This document shows positions 41,230-52,420 of a DNA stretch of 64,000 nucleotides, piece by piece (position 1 is the stretch's first letter; every line of letters begins with the position of its first letter). The stretch spans positions 65,663,160-65,727,159 of the forward strand of contig OX104130.1 in NCBI GenBank assembly GCA_944470555.2, read 5' to 3'. The translations under genes were made by a program, and so were the position numbers. The notes beneath the pieces were generated by a model that worked only from the letters and a program-made list of their open reading frames with translations, searched no databases and was not told where the DNA came from. The stretch comes from Heterobilharzia americana (Eukaryota > Platyhelminthes > Trematoda > Strigeidida > Schistosomatidae).

Positions 41230-44200
41230 CTAAAATTTAATTTTTTAAAATATCAACTAGTTGTATGTTAGTATAATAAAAAGTATCCATATCAGCTCAA
41301 TGCATGAAAAGTAGGTGATTTTATTTGGCCTAGTTATAAACAAAAAAGGATCAAAGTTCAACTAAACAGTTCATCCCGTCAGTAGACTAGTCTGCGATAG
41401 CTAACAAGACTATCCATCTGCGTACAGAAAGTGGTGATTGCTGTAGGTTCGAACCTAAATAAGTGACAATAAATAAAATGCATACAACACACTGAATATA
41501 CCAGTTTGATCAAAACTCTATCTAACCGTGAAATATTCTACATTTTTTCATTTCATTCAAACAACCTGTAAGGAGAAATCATTACTTTTAGTAGTGCCGA
41601 AAGTAAGCAACCATGACAAAAAGAAAGCACTTCGTTGCTTAACGGTCAGAAACACAAATAAACATATACAGTAAGAAACTGAATTATAAGATGTCTGTAA
41701 GATAACGTAAAATAATATGATGGGGAAACATCGGAAACCTGGGAGCACTGGACAGCCGTTTCGTCCTAGTATGGGACTCTTCAGCGGTCCGCACCCAAGA
41801 CCCTGCCAGGAATCGAACACAGGACCTTCAGGTTCCGCGGCCAGTATATCACCACTGAGCCATTGGTTCAATTTGCTGAGTTTTTTCAGTGTCCTTATGA
41901 AGTGTGGCAACTAAAATCTATATGTCTCTGAGCGAGATTATGCTCTGATGAGCCCACCTAGCAAATTTAAGCATAAACTTCATAGCCAAATCTAATACAT
42001 ACGGACTACAGTACTACTGACGCAAAAATATTTCTTTTTTTTTCGGGATATCAGAAACCAAAAACCTTAGCCCAATTAACATTTTGATCGTGAACTGGAA
42101 ATCCCAACCACCGAGGCACACTGTTTCACAAAAGGACCAAAAGGAAACAAATGACTGTATTTATCAGTACCTGTAAATCTTTTTTGTTACCGACCAGTAC
42201 AATCATGATATCAGGGGAAGCAAGAGTTCTGGCATCAGACAACCAGTGAGAAAGTTCATTGAATGAATCTCGGTTAGTCATATCATAGACAAGTAATGCT
42301 CCAACAGCATCATGGTAATATGAACGAGCCATGGACCGAAAACGTTCTTGACCTAAATTTAAATTTAGAAAAGGCGTTAGAACAGTTTAGGAATATCGAT
42401 TAACTGTAGAAATGACATAAACCGGTTACCAATTGTACACTTTCACTATATTAAACAATCCTCCTAAAGATTAACTTAATGTACATAAATCGCATAAACT
42501 GAAACATCATTTCCGATAGTAGTCATACATCTTATGTTTTGATCGGTAGAATATTTAATGAAAACTAGATGCATGACTATTCAACAATCTAGGATAACGA
42601 ATCTGAGATAAACTTCGTCTTCTAATTAATTCTACTACCTATTTCCATAGTATGTTTCGCTATAGACGAAGAGGGGTGTCTTCTGCAACTACTTATCAAA
42701 TTTTCTCATTCCAACTGTTCAGGTGCATGTTCATCAACCTTCAGCTACATGGGTTGATTACTCCCCCCCCCATGTATGTTTCGACATACATACATTTAAA
42801 TGCAAACTGATAAACACAATGGGATGTGACGTAATCGTCAATGTATTGTTTCCCCAACAACTATAAGCTTTCATGTTAATTTGTTAGTCAAATATTTCAC
42901 AATGTGAAAGTATATTATTATTTGCTGGATAACGTTTAGAAAAGAATTGTTTATATTCACATAAAAGGTATGTGATATGGCATATGACTTAACGAATATG
43001 TGATCTGATTGTTCGAGATGTACAAACATATCATATCATTGAGATGAACTTCATCTTCTAGTTACAGAAATAAAATTTATAAGAGATTAGCCATTCAAAA
43101 ATCGATTTATGCATGTAATGTGCTTTCAAATGGAGTCATTTGTAATCTGAGCGCCTTAGGAATGATACTTAGGTGGGTATTTTTCAGGGGTAAATTTGAT
43201 GAGTATTTTAAGGTTGAGCATCAGTAAAACCGTCAATAATTCCTACCTATTCGTTGTAATGCGAATAAATTTTCCTGAATACGTACTGCAAACTGAAATC
43301 TATGGACGGAGATCCTACTGCGGCCGGCAAGTCTTTTGAAAAAGTTGTAAAGTAGTGAGTAGAACAAGTGCTGGAAAACAGGAAACTCAAGTGTAAAAGA
43401 AGCCAACGCATACTGATCAAATCCTTAACTACAGTAGCAACAACTCAACAACCCACAAAACTAGTTACGTACAGACTTTATTTAAAAGAGCGAGAACACA
43501 CTGCAGCACAACAACTTCACGGAGAAACGAAGAAAATTACTTGATGTCTATCCTAAAGAAGAATGGCTACTCACGAAACTTTATCAGATGCCTATCCCAC
43601 GCATGATCAACTACTAAATCATCGACAGAAATCAACAAACGCATCACCCTACCGTACATAAAGAATGTACCAGAAATCACAGCAAGACTAATGAGATCAC
43701 TTGAAATTGGTGTGGCTCACAAACCAACAAATTACCTTTAAACTGTATTGTCCAGACCAAAGGACGCAACAACCAAAGAAGACAAACCCAATAACATTTA
43801 CAAAACCGACTGCAATAATTGTGATCAACACTACATTGGACAGAATGGTCGCCCTCTACGACTTCGTCTACATGAACACCAACTGGTTATCAAACGTCAC
43901 ATTTCATCACTCATTTCAATGCACGTGGATAACTATCGATGTGAATTCAATTTTGACAATGTAGAAATTTTGGACAGAGAAAACACAAAGAATATTAGAG
44001 AATTTCTAGAAGTTTGACATTCAGATCAGTCAGCAATCAACAGATGTATAGACATAGACCTAATCTATCAAACAATAAGAAAAATGATGAACAATAGAAA
44101 GGTCAGAGGCCAAGCAGAGGAACAGCCAACAAGAAAATCTGTACCATTAATGACATAACAATTGAAAAAAACAACCGATCACAAACCAGTTCGTCAGGGC

Positions 44201-45296
44201 AAGCTACTGAAACACTCACGCAGAGATATTGACAGATCACTGCATACCGAAGTTAGTGTTGAAGATTTCGTCTAGAAACACGATGAAAGCTCCACGATTA
44301 AACAACCCAGCCCAGAGAACACAACACAACCAAGATCAGCTACCTGAGCTACAAATATTCTCCATTAGTTCCGAAGTAGGTTGACATGTACCCAAGTTTG
44401 GATATACATAATAAAGTGACTGGATGACTTTTATAATCGTTAATGGATTATTCACCAGTAGAGTTAAGCACAAATACAAGACGTTTAGTAGTCACCACTA
44501 TATGAGAAATAACCAGTAATACACCACTACTTAGTCACCAGGCGAGTATACAGAGCTAAAATGAGAGTTTCGCAGAAAAATATCACCGAACCAGATGGTT
44601 TGGTGAGCTCTGTCAACTATATTCCAGTTGGATGCAAGTTTCAGTTTGCAAGCTTTAAATCTAACTGTATGTATGCTATGCCCAGCCAACCATCGTCCAC
44701 CCCTAAATACTATTTAGTATGCAACACAAGTGGGATAGAATGGGAAATTGTCAACAAAAAGTTAAGGCACCCAGCTCTAGAAGCAATGATTGTCCACATG
44801 TCATCAAAAAATACGGGTATGATAAGTCTTCGTGAAAGCAGAAATCATTAGTTGTAAACGGCCTAAGAATGTCTAAAAAGTATTATCCTGAAGATTAGAC
44901 AACTCATCAACTTAAATCGAGGTTTCTGTAATTAGATATTAGCTTTAGCCTTCACACTGAGACGTTAACTTATAGCTAAATTTCCATTGTTTGCCTTAAA
45001 GGCAAGTTGTGAATCAAAACCACAAAACTGCTAGAGACTATATATCAACCAATTAATCCAATCCTGGACTAATAAATACATAAAAACTGATTACCTGCAG
45101 TATCCCAGATTTGAATTTTTACAGCAGTCCCATCTACATTTATGATTTTACTGCCAAATTCAGCTCCGATTGTATGAGGCATATGGGGTATGAATTTACC
45201 TTCTGTGTACCTTCGTAAAATGCATGTTTTCCCTGAGCCTGCAGCTCCAATAATCAAGAACTTGAACAGATACTTGAAATCCTCTGCTAAATCCAT
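40942..45296 (-). CDS. rab4: Rab4-like small GTPase, complete, three exons
   Basis: Three exons (45296-45095, 42352-42171, 41229-40942 read on the minus strand) join in frame to 223 codons. Rab4 controls rapid recycling from early endosomes. Visible motifs: P-loop GAAGSGKT at residues 17-24, switch [11 protein letters not shown] with the magnesium-binding Thr42, WDTAGQE at 64-70 with catalytic Gln69, GNKKD at 122-126, ETSA at 152-155, and a C-terminal CNC (221-223) for double geranylgeranylation. Rab4 rather than another Rab is suggested by the [22 protein letters not shown] and [14 protein letters not shown] stretches. The length fits Rab4 (about 215-220). All active-site residues are present, so the gene looks functional. 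Both introns contain retroelement insertions. Confidence 0.93.
41715..41900 (-). repeat. Hammerhead SINE family B, copy 13, in Rab4-like intron 2 (sense strand)
   Basis: The minus strand carries the A box TGGCTCAGTGG, a B box (GTTCGATTCCTGG) and the ribozyme module. It lies within intron 2 (41230-42170) in the same orientation as the gene. The 3' segment is truncated. Confidence 0.82.
41738..41800 (-). ncRNA. Hammerhead ribozyme with all core residues present
   Basis: Read on the minus strand: core CUGAAGA (41784-41778), helix II GUCC/GGAC with a CAUACUA loop, then GAAA (41762-41759), short helix III ACG/UGU and cleavage triplet GUC (41753-41751). Stem I (GGACCG against CAGUGC) has two mismatches near the core. 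All positions required of a hammerhead core (CUGANGA, GAA, NUH) are met. Activity is inferred, not shown. Confidence 0.72.
42171..42352 (-). CDS. rab4: Rab4-like exon 2 (switch II to NKKD)
   Basis: The minus-strand acceptor is TTTAG at 42357-42353. The exon begins GT, completing the split glycine codon, then [12 protein letters not shown]. It ends GNKKDLQ in phase 0 at donor GTACTG. The length of 182 bp is 2 + 60 codons. Confidence 0.92.
42353..45094 (-). other. Rab4-like intron 1
   Basis: The 2742-bp intron has a GTAATC donor and TTTAG acceptor on the minus strand. It is occupied from about 43.2 to 44.4 kb by a Penelope-like element in the opposite orientation. The rest is AT-rich without recognised features. 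Confidence 0.85.
43190..44390 (+). mobile_element. Penelope-like element, type II, GIY-YIG to 3' end
   Basis: Frame 43748-44017 encodes [37 protein letters not shown] and [11 protein letters not shown]. These are the cysteine lead, YIG and downstream helices of a Penelope-type GIY-YIG endonuclease. The lineage differs from type I copies ([11 protein letters not shown] versus EVKYIGQTSP). The 3' segment at 44195-44345 matches the inverted repeat at 12.84-13.2 kb. The upstream linker frame is broken. It is antisense to the Rab4-like gene. Confidence 0.82.
45095..45296 (-). CDS. rab4: Rab4-like exon 1 (start codon, P-loop, switch I)
   Basis: ATG at 45296-45294 starts [17 protein letters not shown], the usual short Rab4 lead before the P-loop. 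The exon ends after GCAG, one base into the glycine codon of WDTAG, at donor GTAATC (45094 downward). Confidence 0.92.
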
Positions 45297-46187
45297 GAAA
45301 TTCGATACATATGAGTGTTAACTGTCGTGATGAATTATATAGATAGTGATTTCTTATTGCTAAACTGAGTATTTACTTCGATTTAGGAGAGCTGAAAATT
45401 ATAATCAAATGCATAAAACGTCACTCTGAATTGTAGGCACTGCCGCTGAGTTACTGTGAAGGCCTATGCGCGACATTAGCGTAAGTAAAGAGTTTTGTAC
45501 AACAATACAACAGTCGCAGTCAGCATGTCATACAGCAAGATGAAAAAACATTAAAATGAAATGAGACAACGGAAAACAAGTTTTAGTCACAACAACCTAC
45601 GTTGCTTCACAGCCTCTGGAAATAGGTTAATTAAAAGATGCAGAAATTTGTAAAAAAAAAAGCCCACAAACAAATGAGAAAGAAATCAGAATGAACGAGA
45701 AAAGGAGAGGAAATCGAAAAATGGTTATCCTAAATTTATCAAAATTTAGGAGGTAAAGAACAAGTGCATTTATATAGCTAACTGTTATCCACAATACCCT
45801 CCAAGCTCTTCAACCAGCCTTTAACACTGACGACCTCATCTTGATGAACCAAATTCCGTTACACGGAAGGCTGCAACTAGTAACATCATTCAAAATACAT
45901 GTTTCAAACCTGTTACCCTCTCTGATATTCAATTCATCTTGAATCAAACTTTATTTACACACATGAGACACTATTTGGCAGCCTCACTTGATGGCCCACA
46001 TGCGTAACCATTGACCTACTATGAAAAAGACTAAGACCAGACTCATTCAGTAGTCTTGCTACCACACCGAATCAAACAACTCCGTAATATCTGTAGACAT
46101 CCTGGTGGACGTCTTTAGTGGTCATATCACAGCGGACATAATAAGAAAAACGGGAAACGAAATTAAGGTGTGATCTAGGTGAAAATA
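45297..46187. other. Interval between the Rab4-like start and the RTE-like element
   Basis: Should contain the Rab4-like promoter and 5' UTR on the minus strand. No TATA box, splice-leader acceptor or other gene could be assigned with confidence. Confidence 0.4.
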
Positions 46188-46436
46188 ACCTCGCCTGGTT
46201 AACTAGTTTACTAGTTACTAGCCGGTCCTAAGCCCGGGTAAAGAGGGAAGGTTGGGCATAGGGCTAGCAACCCTACCCCGTAAAACAAATCTAACCGCTA
46301 AAGAAACTTCAAAGCACAAACAAAATATAAAAAATGAAAACAAACTTATTCCCCGCTGGAATCGGAGAGGCGAAATGACGCCAGTTGGTGAAAGCCTTCG
46401 GGAAGCCAATTGGCCGATGTGTCTTCTCTCCTCTCG

Positions 46437-46598
46437 ATGAAAGCGAAAGTAAACGTGGGGACATGGAATGTCCGCACCATGTTTGAACCCAGTAAGGCAG
46501 CCCAGATTGCAAATGAGATGAAGAGGTATCACATCGAAGTGCTTGGAATTTGCGAAAGCAGATGGAATGGGAGTGGAATCTTCAGTCTGTCAACATGA
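46437..46598 (+). pseudogene. RTE-like ORF, 5' segment (endonuclease start)
   Basis: The ATG at 46437 begins MKAKVNVGTWNVRTM, the usual endonuclease N-terminus with the catalytic Asn, followed by LGICESRWNGSG with the catalytic Glu. The frame then meets a TGA, and the protein continues in the frame of 46550-49267. Confidence 0.88.
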
Positions 46599-49267
46599 GA
46601 ATCAATAATCTACTCCGATATTGTCACCCAGACGACAACCACGAGCACACTGAGGGAGTGGCTATCATGATGTCCCCAAGAGCATCGAAGGCTCTCATGC
46701 AGTGGGAACCAATCTCCTCCAGGATCATGACAGCAAGATTCAACTCAAAAGGAAGAAAGGTCACAATCATACAATGTTATGCACCTACAAATAATGCAGA
46801 GCAAGAGAAAAAGGAGGAATTCTACAGACAACTTCAATCAACACTGGACAAGACGCCAGTTGGCGATATCAAAATTCTGATGGGCGACATGAATGCCAAA
46901 CTGGGAGGGGACAACACGGGAAGAGAACTAACCATGGGTCGAGAGGCGCTAGGTGAAATGAATGAGAATGGAGAATTGTTTGCAGAATTCTGTGCATTCA
47001 ACGATTTGGTGATTGGAGGCAGTGTGTTCAGGCACAAAGATATCCACAAAGCGACATGGATTTCACCAGATGGACACACTAAAAATCAAATCGACTTTAT
47101 CTCAATCTCAAGAAAATGGAGACGCAGTCTACTTAACACAAGGTCAAGAAGAGGAGCAGATGTAGGTTCAGACCACTATCTAGTGCAAGGAACCTTCCAA
47201 ATCAAGTTAAAAGCCTTCAAGGAAGCTGGTGATAGACCTCAATTCAAGTACAACACTCGGAAACTGAAGGATGAAACTACAAAGGAGATCTTCAAAGCAG
47301 CCATCAAGACAAAATGGGAGACATCGAGGGACATCCCTGAAGAAACCTGTGTGGAAGAACACTGGAAGTCTTTGAAAGCTATGTGGAAAGAAACCTGCAC
47401 AGCAGTATTAGGAAGGAAGAAGAAAGAAGACAAGGAATGGATCTCGACGGATACCTGGAAGCTGATAGAGGAGAGGAGGATGGTGAAGCAGAAGATAAAC
47501 CAGTGCAAGGATGCTCAACGACAAGAGGAACTGAGCACAATGTATAAAACACTGGACAAAGAAGTGAAGAAGAGTGCACGCAAAGACAAAAGACACTTCT
47601 ACGAAACACTGGCAAGTGAAGCAGAACAGGCTGCAGGTAAGAGAGACCTGACGACATTGTATCAAATAACCAGGTTGCTATCAGGGAAGAGACCAACACA
47701 GATGAAACCAATAAAAGATGAAGAAGGAAATTTAATTACAAAAGAAGAGAAACAGAGGAAACGATGGGCCGACCACTTCAAGAAGCTCTTGAATCGACCA
47801 CCACCTGCACTTCGTCCAGAAATACCACCTGGCCCAGCCGCTGAACTACAAGTGAACATAAATCCCCCAACGAAAATGGAAGTCCTGAACGCCATTAAGC
47901 TACTGAAATGTGGGAAAGCAGCAGGACCAGATGGAATACCGCCAGAAGCACTGAGAACAGATGCAGAAACAACAGCGGACATGCTCACACCACTATTGCA
48001 GAAGGTGTGGAAGGAAGAGAAGGTACCGGACGATTGGAAGAAGGGTTACCTTGTCAAACTGCCGAAGAAGGGAGACCTCAGTGCTTGCAAGAACTGGCGC
48101 GGAATCACTCTCCTGTCCACCCCAAGTAAAATATTAAGCCGCATCATCCTGGAGAGGCTTAAAGACGCACTGGATTCAAAACTGCGACCGGAACAGGCAG
48201 GCTTCAGGAAGTACAAATCATGTGCTGACCAAATTGCAACGCTTCGTATCATCATAGAACAGAGCATAGAATGGCAATCAGCTCTATACCTCAACTTCAT
48301 CGACTTTGAGAAGGCCTTTGACAGCGTCGACCGAGAAGTAATTTGGAAACTGCTTCAATACTACGGAGTACCGCAAACCTTTATCCGCCTCATTCAACAA
48401 CTATATGAAGATGCCACATGCCAAGTAATCCACAATGGGAAGCTCAGTGATGCCTTTGAAGTGAAGACAGGAGTGAAACAAGGTTGCCTACTATCCCCCA
48501 TGATATTCCTTATTGTGGTGGACTGGATCATGCAGCAAACAGTAGGCAGCGAGAAGAGGGGGATACACTGGACGACGGAAAAGAACCTAGAAGACTTGGA
48601 TTTCGCCGATGACTTATGCCTAATGTCACATAAACTTGAAGATCTGCAGGCAAAAACTAACAAGTTGACAGAAGAGGCAGCCAAGACGGGACTTCAGGTG
48701 AATATAGAGAAGACAGAAGTGATGAAGATACCGCACCACCACCATCAACAACAACAACAAACTCCAATCACCGTCAACGGGAGAAACTTGAAGGAAGTAA
48801 CCTCCTTCACTTATCTAGGAAGCACTGTTTCAACTACAGGCGGGACGGACGAGGACGTCAAAGTCAGAATCGGAAAAGCAAGACAGGCGTTCATTAGCCT
48901 GAAACCAGTGTGGAGATCTTCTGCACTCAGCATCTGGAACAAGATACGGATTTTCAACACCAACGTCAAGTCAGTGCTCTTGTATGGCTCAGAGACTTGG
49001 CGCGTCACGAAAGGCATTTCCAATAAACTACAGACATTCATCAACAACTGCTTACGCTCGCTGCTGAAGATCAGATGGCCAGAAAAAATAAGCAACAAGG
49101 AACTCTGGGAACGAACCAACCAAGAACCTATCACGCAACAAATATGCAGGAAGAAGTGGAGATGGATTGGGCATGCACTGAGAAGGCCGACTGAGGACAT
49201 CACGCGTCAGGCAAGTTGCTCGAGTGGAATCCCCATGGGAAGCGACGAGTTGGACGTCCGAGGGTGA
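46550..49267 (+). pseudogene. RTE-like endonuclease/reverse transcriptase ORF
   Basis: 905 codons open without interruption. The order is: endonuclease remainder (HEHTEGVAIMMSPRA, YAPTNN, GDMNAKLGG, GADVGSDHYLV), a charged linker, then reverse transcriptase. The RT has KAAGPDGIPPEALR, RPEQAGFRK, DFEKAFDSVD at about residues 585-594, QGCLLSPMIF, and catalytic FADD at 685-688. The C-terminal domain has YLGSTV, LLYGSETWR and WRWIGHALRRP. Mobilisation works by target-primed reverse transcription. The real protein should start at 46437 in another frame; the methionine at 46550 is only the first in this frame. The last 15-20 residues are out of frame relative to the true C-terminus. Confidence 0.93.
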
Positions 49268-49404
49268 CATGGAGGAGGTCATGCGAGGAGGAAATGAGAG
49301 CTTGTGGGCTGTCGTGGAACCAGGTTCAAAAGATCTCAGAGAACAGAGGTCACTGGAGGCGTGCTACTGAAGCCCTATGTTCCACTAGGAACCTAAGGGA
49401 CTAA
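49216..49404 (+). pseudogene. RTE-like ORF, C-terminal segment after frameshift
   Basis: EWNPHGKRRVGRPRVTWRR, then LSWNQVQKISENRGHWR and ALCSTRN, followed by TAA. This is the conserved C-terminal end of the family, displaced by a frameshift near 49210. Confidence 0.88.
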
Positions 49405-49416
49405 TAATAATAATAA
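49402..49416 (+). repeat. (TAA)5 tail of the RTE-like element
   Basis: Five TAA triplets, beginning with the ORF stop, directly precede the target-site duplication. Short tandem tails are typical of RTE-type elements. Confidence 0.9.
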
Positions 49417-49428
49417 TAGGTGAAAATA

Positions 49429-50980
49429 GTCTAAGAATGCAACTGAGTAACTCCAATTGATTTCGAGCTACACATTCTAGTCTCCATCTACTACATAAAC
49501 AAATCAACGCATATTTGTGACATTATGAACAATTCTGAATCCGAAACCATTGATTCCCATCCGCTTGAAGACGATCCAGAGAGCCCAGATCGCTCTCCAA
49601 CTAACAGATAAGCTGCGCATGTCTACGCGGCTCAAACCAAGTCATATAAAATACAACTTTGCTGTTATGAAGGTTAAAAAGAGTCAAACAAATAGTCTGA
49701 AACTCCCCCCCTTCAATAACACTGCTTTACAAAGAGTAAAATAGAGTGCACTGATTTGCAGTAAACTCGAAAGTTAATACGTAATAGAATATTTTTAAGA
49801 TAGGTAAAAGTTACCGAATCTTCTTTATCCTTACCGAAATTTCATCTGTTGTCAACCTCCATCAATGTTGCTACGACTTCCAGACCAAGCGATGTTCATA
49901 TGCTTGATCACATCATTCTATTATTATAAGGGATAACAAACTAAACTAGTCATGAAGCAATAGTATGCATATGACAAGTAATAAACAAGTACTGAGCATT
50001 TTCGAATTATAAGACTGGATCTTTTCAGTGTCTCTGCCAAAAAGTTATGTCTAAGTACTTGAAGTTGCTCGCCTCGATAGTACCTAAGACCCACAAATGT
50101 AGGGAACATTCAACAGCGAAGATTCTTAAATGCTTAAATAACTTTCTTACTACAATTCAACCCTAGGAGATGATAAGTAATAAATTGAATTACTCATTTT
50201 ATTGTTGTATCGATGTTGGAACTGCAGTTCGGAAATAACTTCACCCAGTTTTTCGTCACAAATGGATTCTACGGTCAAGTTCTTTTTTTATGAACTACTA
50301 CGTTTAGGTGCTTAAGCAGGAGGGTTGAACATAGCATAAAGATATCTTAAAAATATCTTCGGAATGAAATATCAACAGAGCAATAAGAGTGATTGTCTCT
50401 TGCCACTCTGTTCCCACAATCATTCGCTCCTAATCAACAAAACTCCAAAGATAAGGGCTAAATTAGAGTAGAACAGCATCACGGCAACAACAGGTAAATT
50501 AAATCATACTGTTACTCGCGGTTATTCTGGACGATTTGCAAAAGTTTTCATTAGACATATGCTCAAAATAAGCATCGAGACAATCGATAGATCAAAATAT
50601 GACTTGGTTTTGGGTATGCATAGTGGTACGCGAAAAAGTAGACATTAAAACAGCTTGTAATTTTTCCCTGTATAATGCTAGTGCCCTGCGTATTTCGTTT
50701 TCTAATCTTAAAAATTCAACACAGTTGGCAATTGTACAATTCAACAGGACCGATTAAAGTTTGTTGCTCTTTTATAAGTACTGTTACTACGTGTCTACTG
50801 TGTCTGAATGTCAGGAAAGTGTAGGAATTACCAGCCATTCATTAATGTAATTGAAAGAATTATGCACCGTGTTAGAAAGTAACTCCACAATAGATTTATT
50901 TTCTGTGTAAGTTACTGTTCATAATCATATCAACCTAACCACACCGCTTTCAACATCTGATTTTATAGTTCTATCACTAT
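49429..50980. other. AT-rich, nothing recognised
   Basis: Open frames such as 49550-49744 and 49924-50109 lack motifs; no repeat recognised. Confidence 0.4.
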
Positions 50981-50984
50981 ATAA

Positions 50985-51215
50985 CTGACCTCAGTCATTG
51001 CATGGTATTTGGTAGTTCAGATTATTTTCACTAATTGGTTCAATCGGACCCTTAGGCTGGTAAAGTTTATCTCTAAGTGAGCTTGTAAGTTTGAATGCCA
51101 TTGTTATTCTAGTCTTGTTGAGGATTTTGCGTAAATTTCCTTCCTGATATGGTTACGCAGTGAAGGCTTTGAACTCCTTTCTACTTGTGTTAACATTATT
51201 GCTCATATTTATCTG
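50985..51215 (-). mobile_element. Penelope-like linker fragment, type I
   Basis: The minus strand reads NTSRKEFKAF, RKILNKTRITMAFK, SSLRDKLYQPKGPIEPI and NNLNYQIPCND, the linker and endonuclease lead of type I copies. It joins a plus-strand terminal segment at about 51216. Confidence 0.7.
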
Positions 51216-51370
51216 GGTATTACTACTTCATACATTGATATGATTGTGAGCAATAATTTATGCTCGGAACACCATCAAGTAAATAATAGTCTCACTGTAT
51301 GCTATGTCAAATAGACAAATCTAATATGAAACTATCAGGTACTGGTGGAAACGCATAAACTTTTATTATC
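51216..51370 (+). mobile_element. Penelope-like terminal segment, type I
   Basis: ATTGATATGATTGTGAGCAA, then TTATGCTCGGAACACCATCAAG and TAAATAATAG, followed by AATATGAAACT. It matches the 3' segments at 17.0, 30.0 and 63.95 kb. Inverted relative to the adjoining coding fragment. Confidence 0.7.
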
Positions 51371-51489
51371 CTGTCAGTCTAGAGCCATATCCTGTCACTA
51401 ATGATAGCAGCAATAATACACAACTGTTACAGAAAGCCAGACGCACTTGTACAAACTGTTTGCTGTAAGTTTAGTAAATTCAACAGGCT

Positions 51490-52420
51490 GTGATCATGAC
51501 GATGAGAAGAGAGAAGTCTGAGTTTCGATCATCGTTGGAGTGACCACAAGCAATGGTAGATGGCAAAATTCAGAAGCATGGAGGCCCCAGGGGAGAGGTA
51601 AACTAGTGTAGAACTCCGTGCGAAGTGAGTTAGTTTAAGTTGCCACACTTTACACCAGCATGCAAAAAATGGATAGAAAGAGTGGAATTAAAGCAGATAA
51701 TAGTCGATGGGAGGAAAGAAAATAAACAGATGAAGGTTAGCGAAGTGTTAAGGACGTTTAAGATAATAAGGATGATAGCATCTACACCACTAACCAATTT
51801 CCAAACAAGTCACTACGGGTCTCCAATCACTGACTCCCATCCCTCTCTTCGCAAAACCCTAGTCAGACAGTCTACGTATCCATACACAGCATGGAAAAAT
51901 TCGAAGACTGCAAGGATTAGTGCTAAATCCTGGTTTGTCACCGAGCCTTTTACCACCCGTCCCACTTCGGCTAACACTGCACGTCAATGTAGAAAATGGC
52001 TCGAAATATGCAAGCTATGTCCAAGCTATCTCATTCGGCTAAGGAGCCGATAAATACATCCTTTCCATCAATAAAATCTTTCTGATGTCCTCTGAATTGT
52101 TATCTCAAAGATTTAGCTACACATCGAAATATCACTAACCATCGGCTAACAAATTAAGTTGGATAGATCGTAAGCGATAGACAACCACAAGGATCAATTG
52201 TCTTTCTCAGCCAGACACTGGCCGGTGATGTAGAGTACCACCCTCATGTCGAGAAATATGGCAAGGGATACGTCACATGTCTCCAAAGATGATGTTGCAA
52301 GTAAGAAGCAATTATATAGTTCAGCTCAATGTGATACTGGTGGAAGCAAGGTAGATATTGAATTGTTTGTACCACAGAACGCAGCGATCACTATGCGGCT
52401 AACGGATGTTTTCAGCCTCG
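51490..52420 (-). mobile_element. SR2/RTE-like LINE, strongly decayed
   Basis: 51780-52040 (CACTACGGGTCTCCAATCAC, AAACCCTAGTCAGACAGTCT, CAAGCTATCTCATTCGGCTAAGG) parallels 37.55-37.8 kb and 60.87-61.0 kb. 52200-52265 (CAGCCAGACACTGGCCG, TCGAGAAATATGGCAAG) parallels 61.88-61.96 kb. The middle of the element is missing. Confidence 0.5.

Larger units (their letters stand above)
46188..49416 (+). mobile_element. Full-length RTE-like LINE bounded by target-site duplication
   Basis: A 3229-bp element with a 5' UTR, an apurinic-endonuclease-like domain, reverse transcriptase and a short TAA-repeat tail. It is bounded by the perfect 12-bp duplication TAGGTGAAAATA at 46176-46187 and 49417-49428. Endonuclease residues are visible as GTWNVRTM, CESRW, LMGDMNA, IDFIS and GSDHYLV. 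RT motifs are DFEKAFDSVD (A), GVKQGCLLSPMIF (B) and FADD (C). The coding frame has one stop near 46596 and two frameshifts, near 46.6 and 49.2 kb. Low decay and the intact duplication point to a recent insertion. Confidence 0.93.

Noticed and set aside
44561..44851. 96-codon plus ORF in Rab4-like intron 1
   Set aside because: No recognisable motif; antisense to the gene and without splice signals.
47239..49282. Long minus-strand ORFs opposite the RTE-like element
   Set aside because: They are shadows of the 905-codon plus-strand frame.
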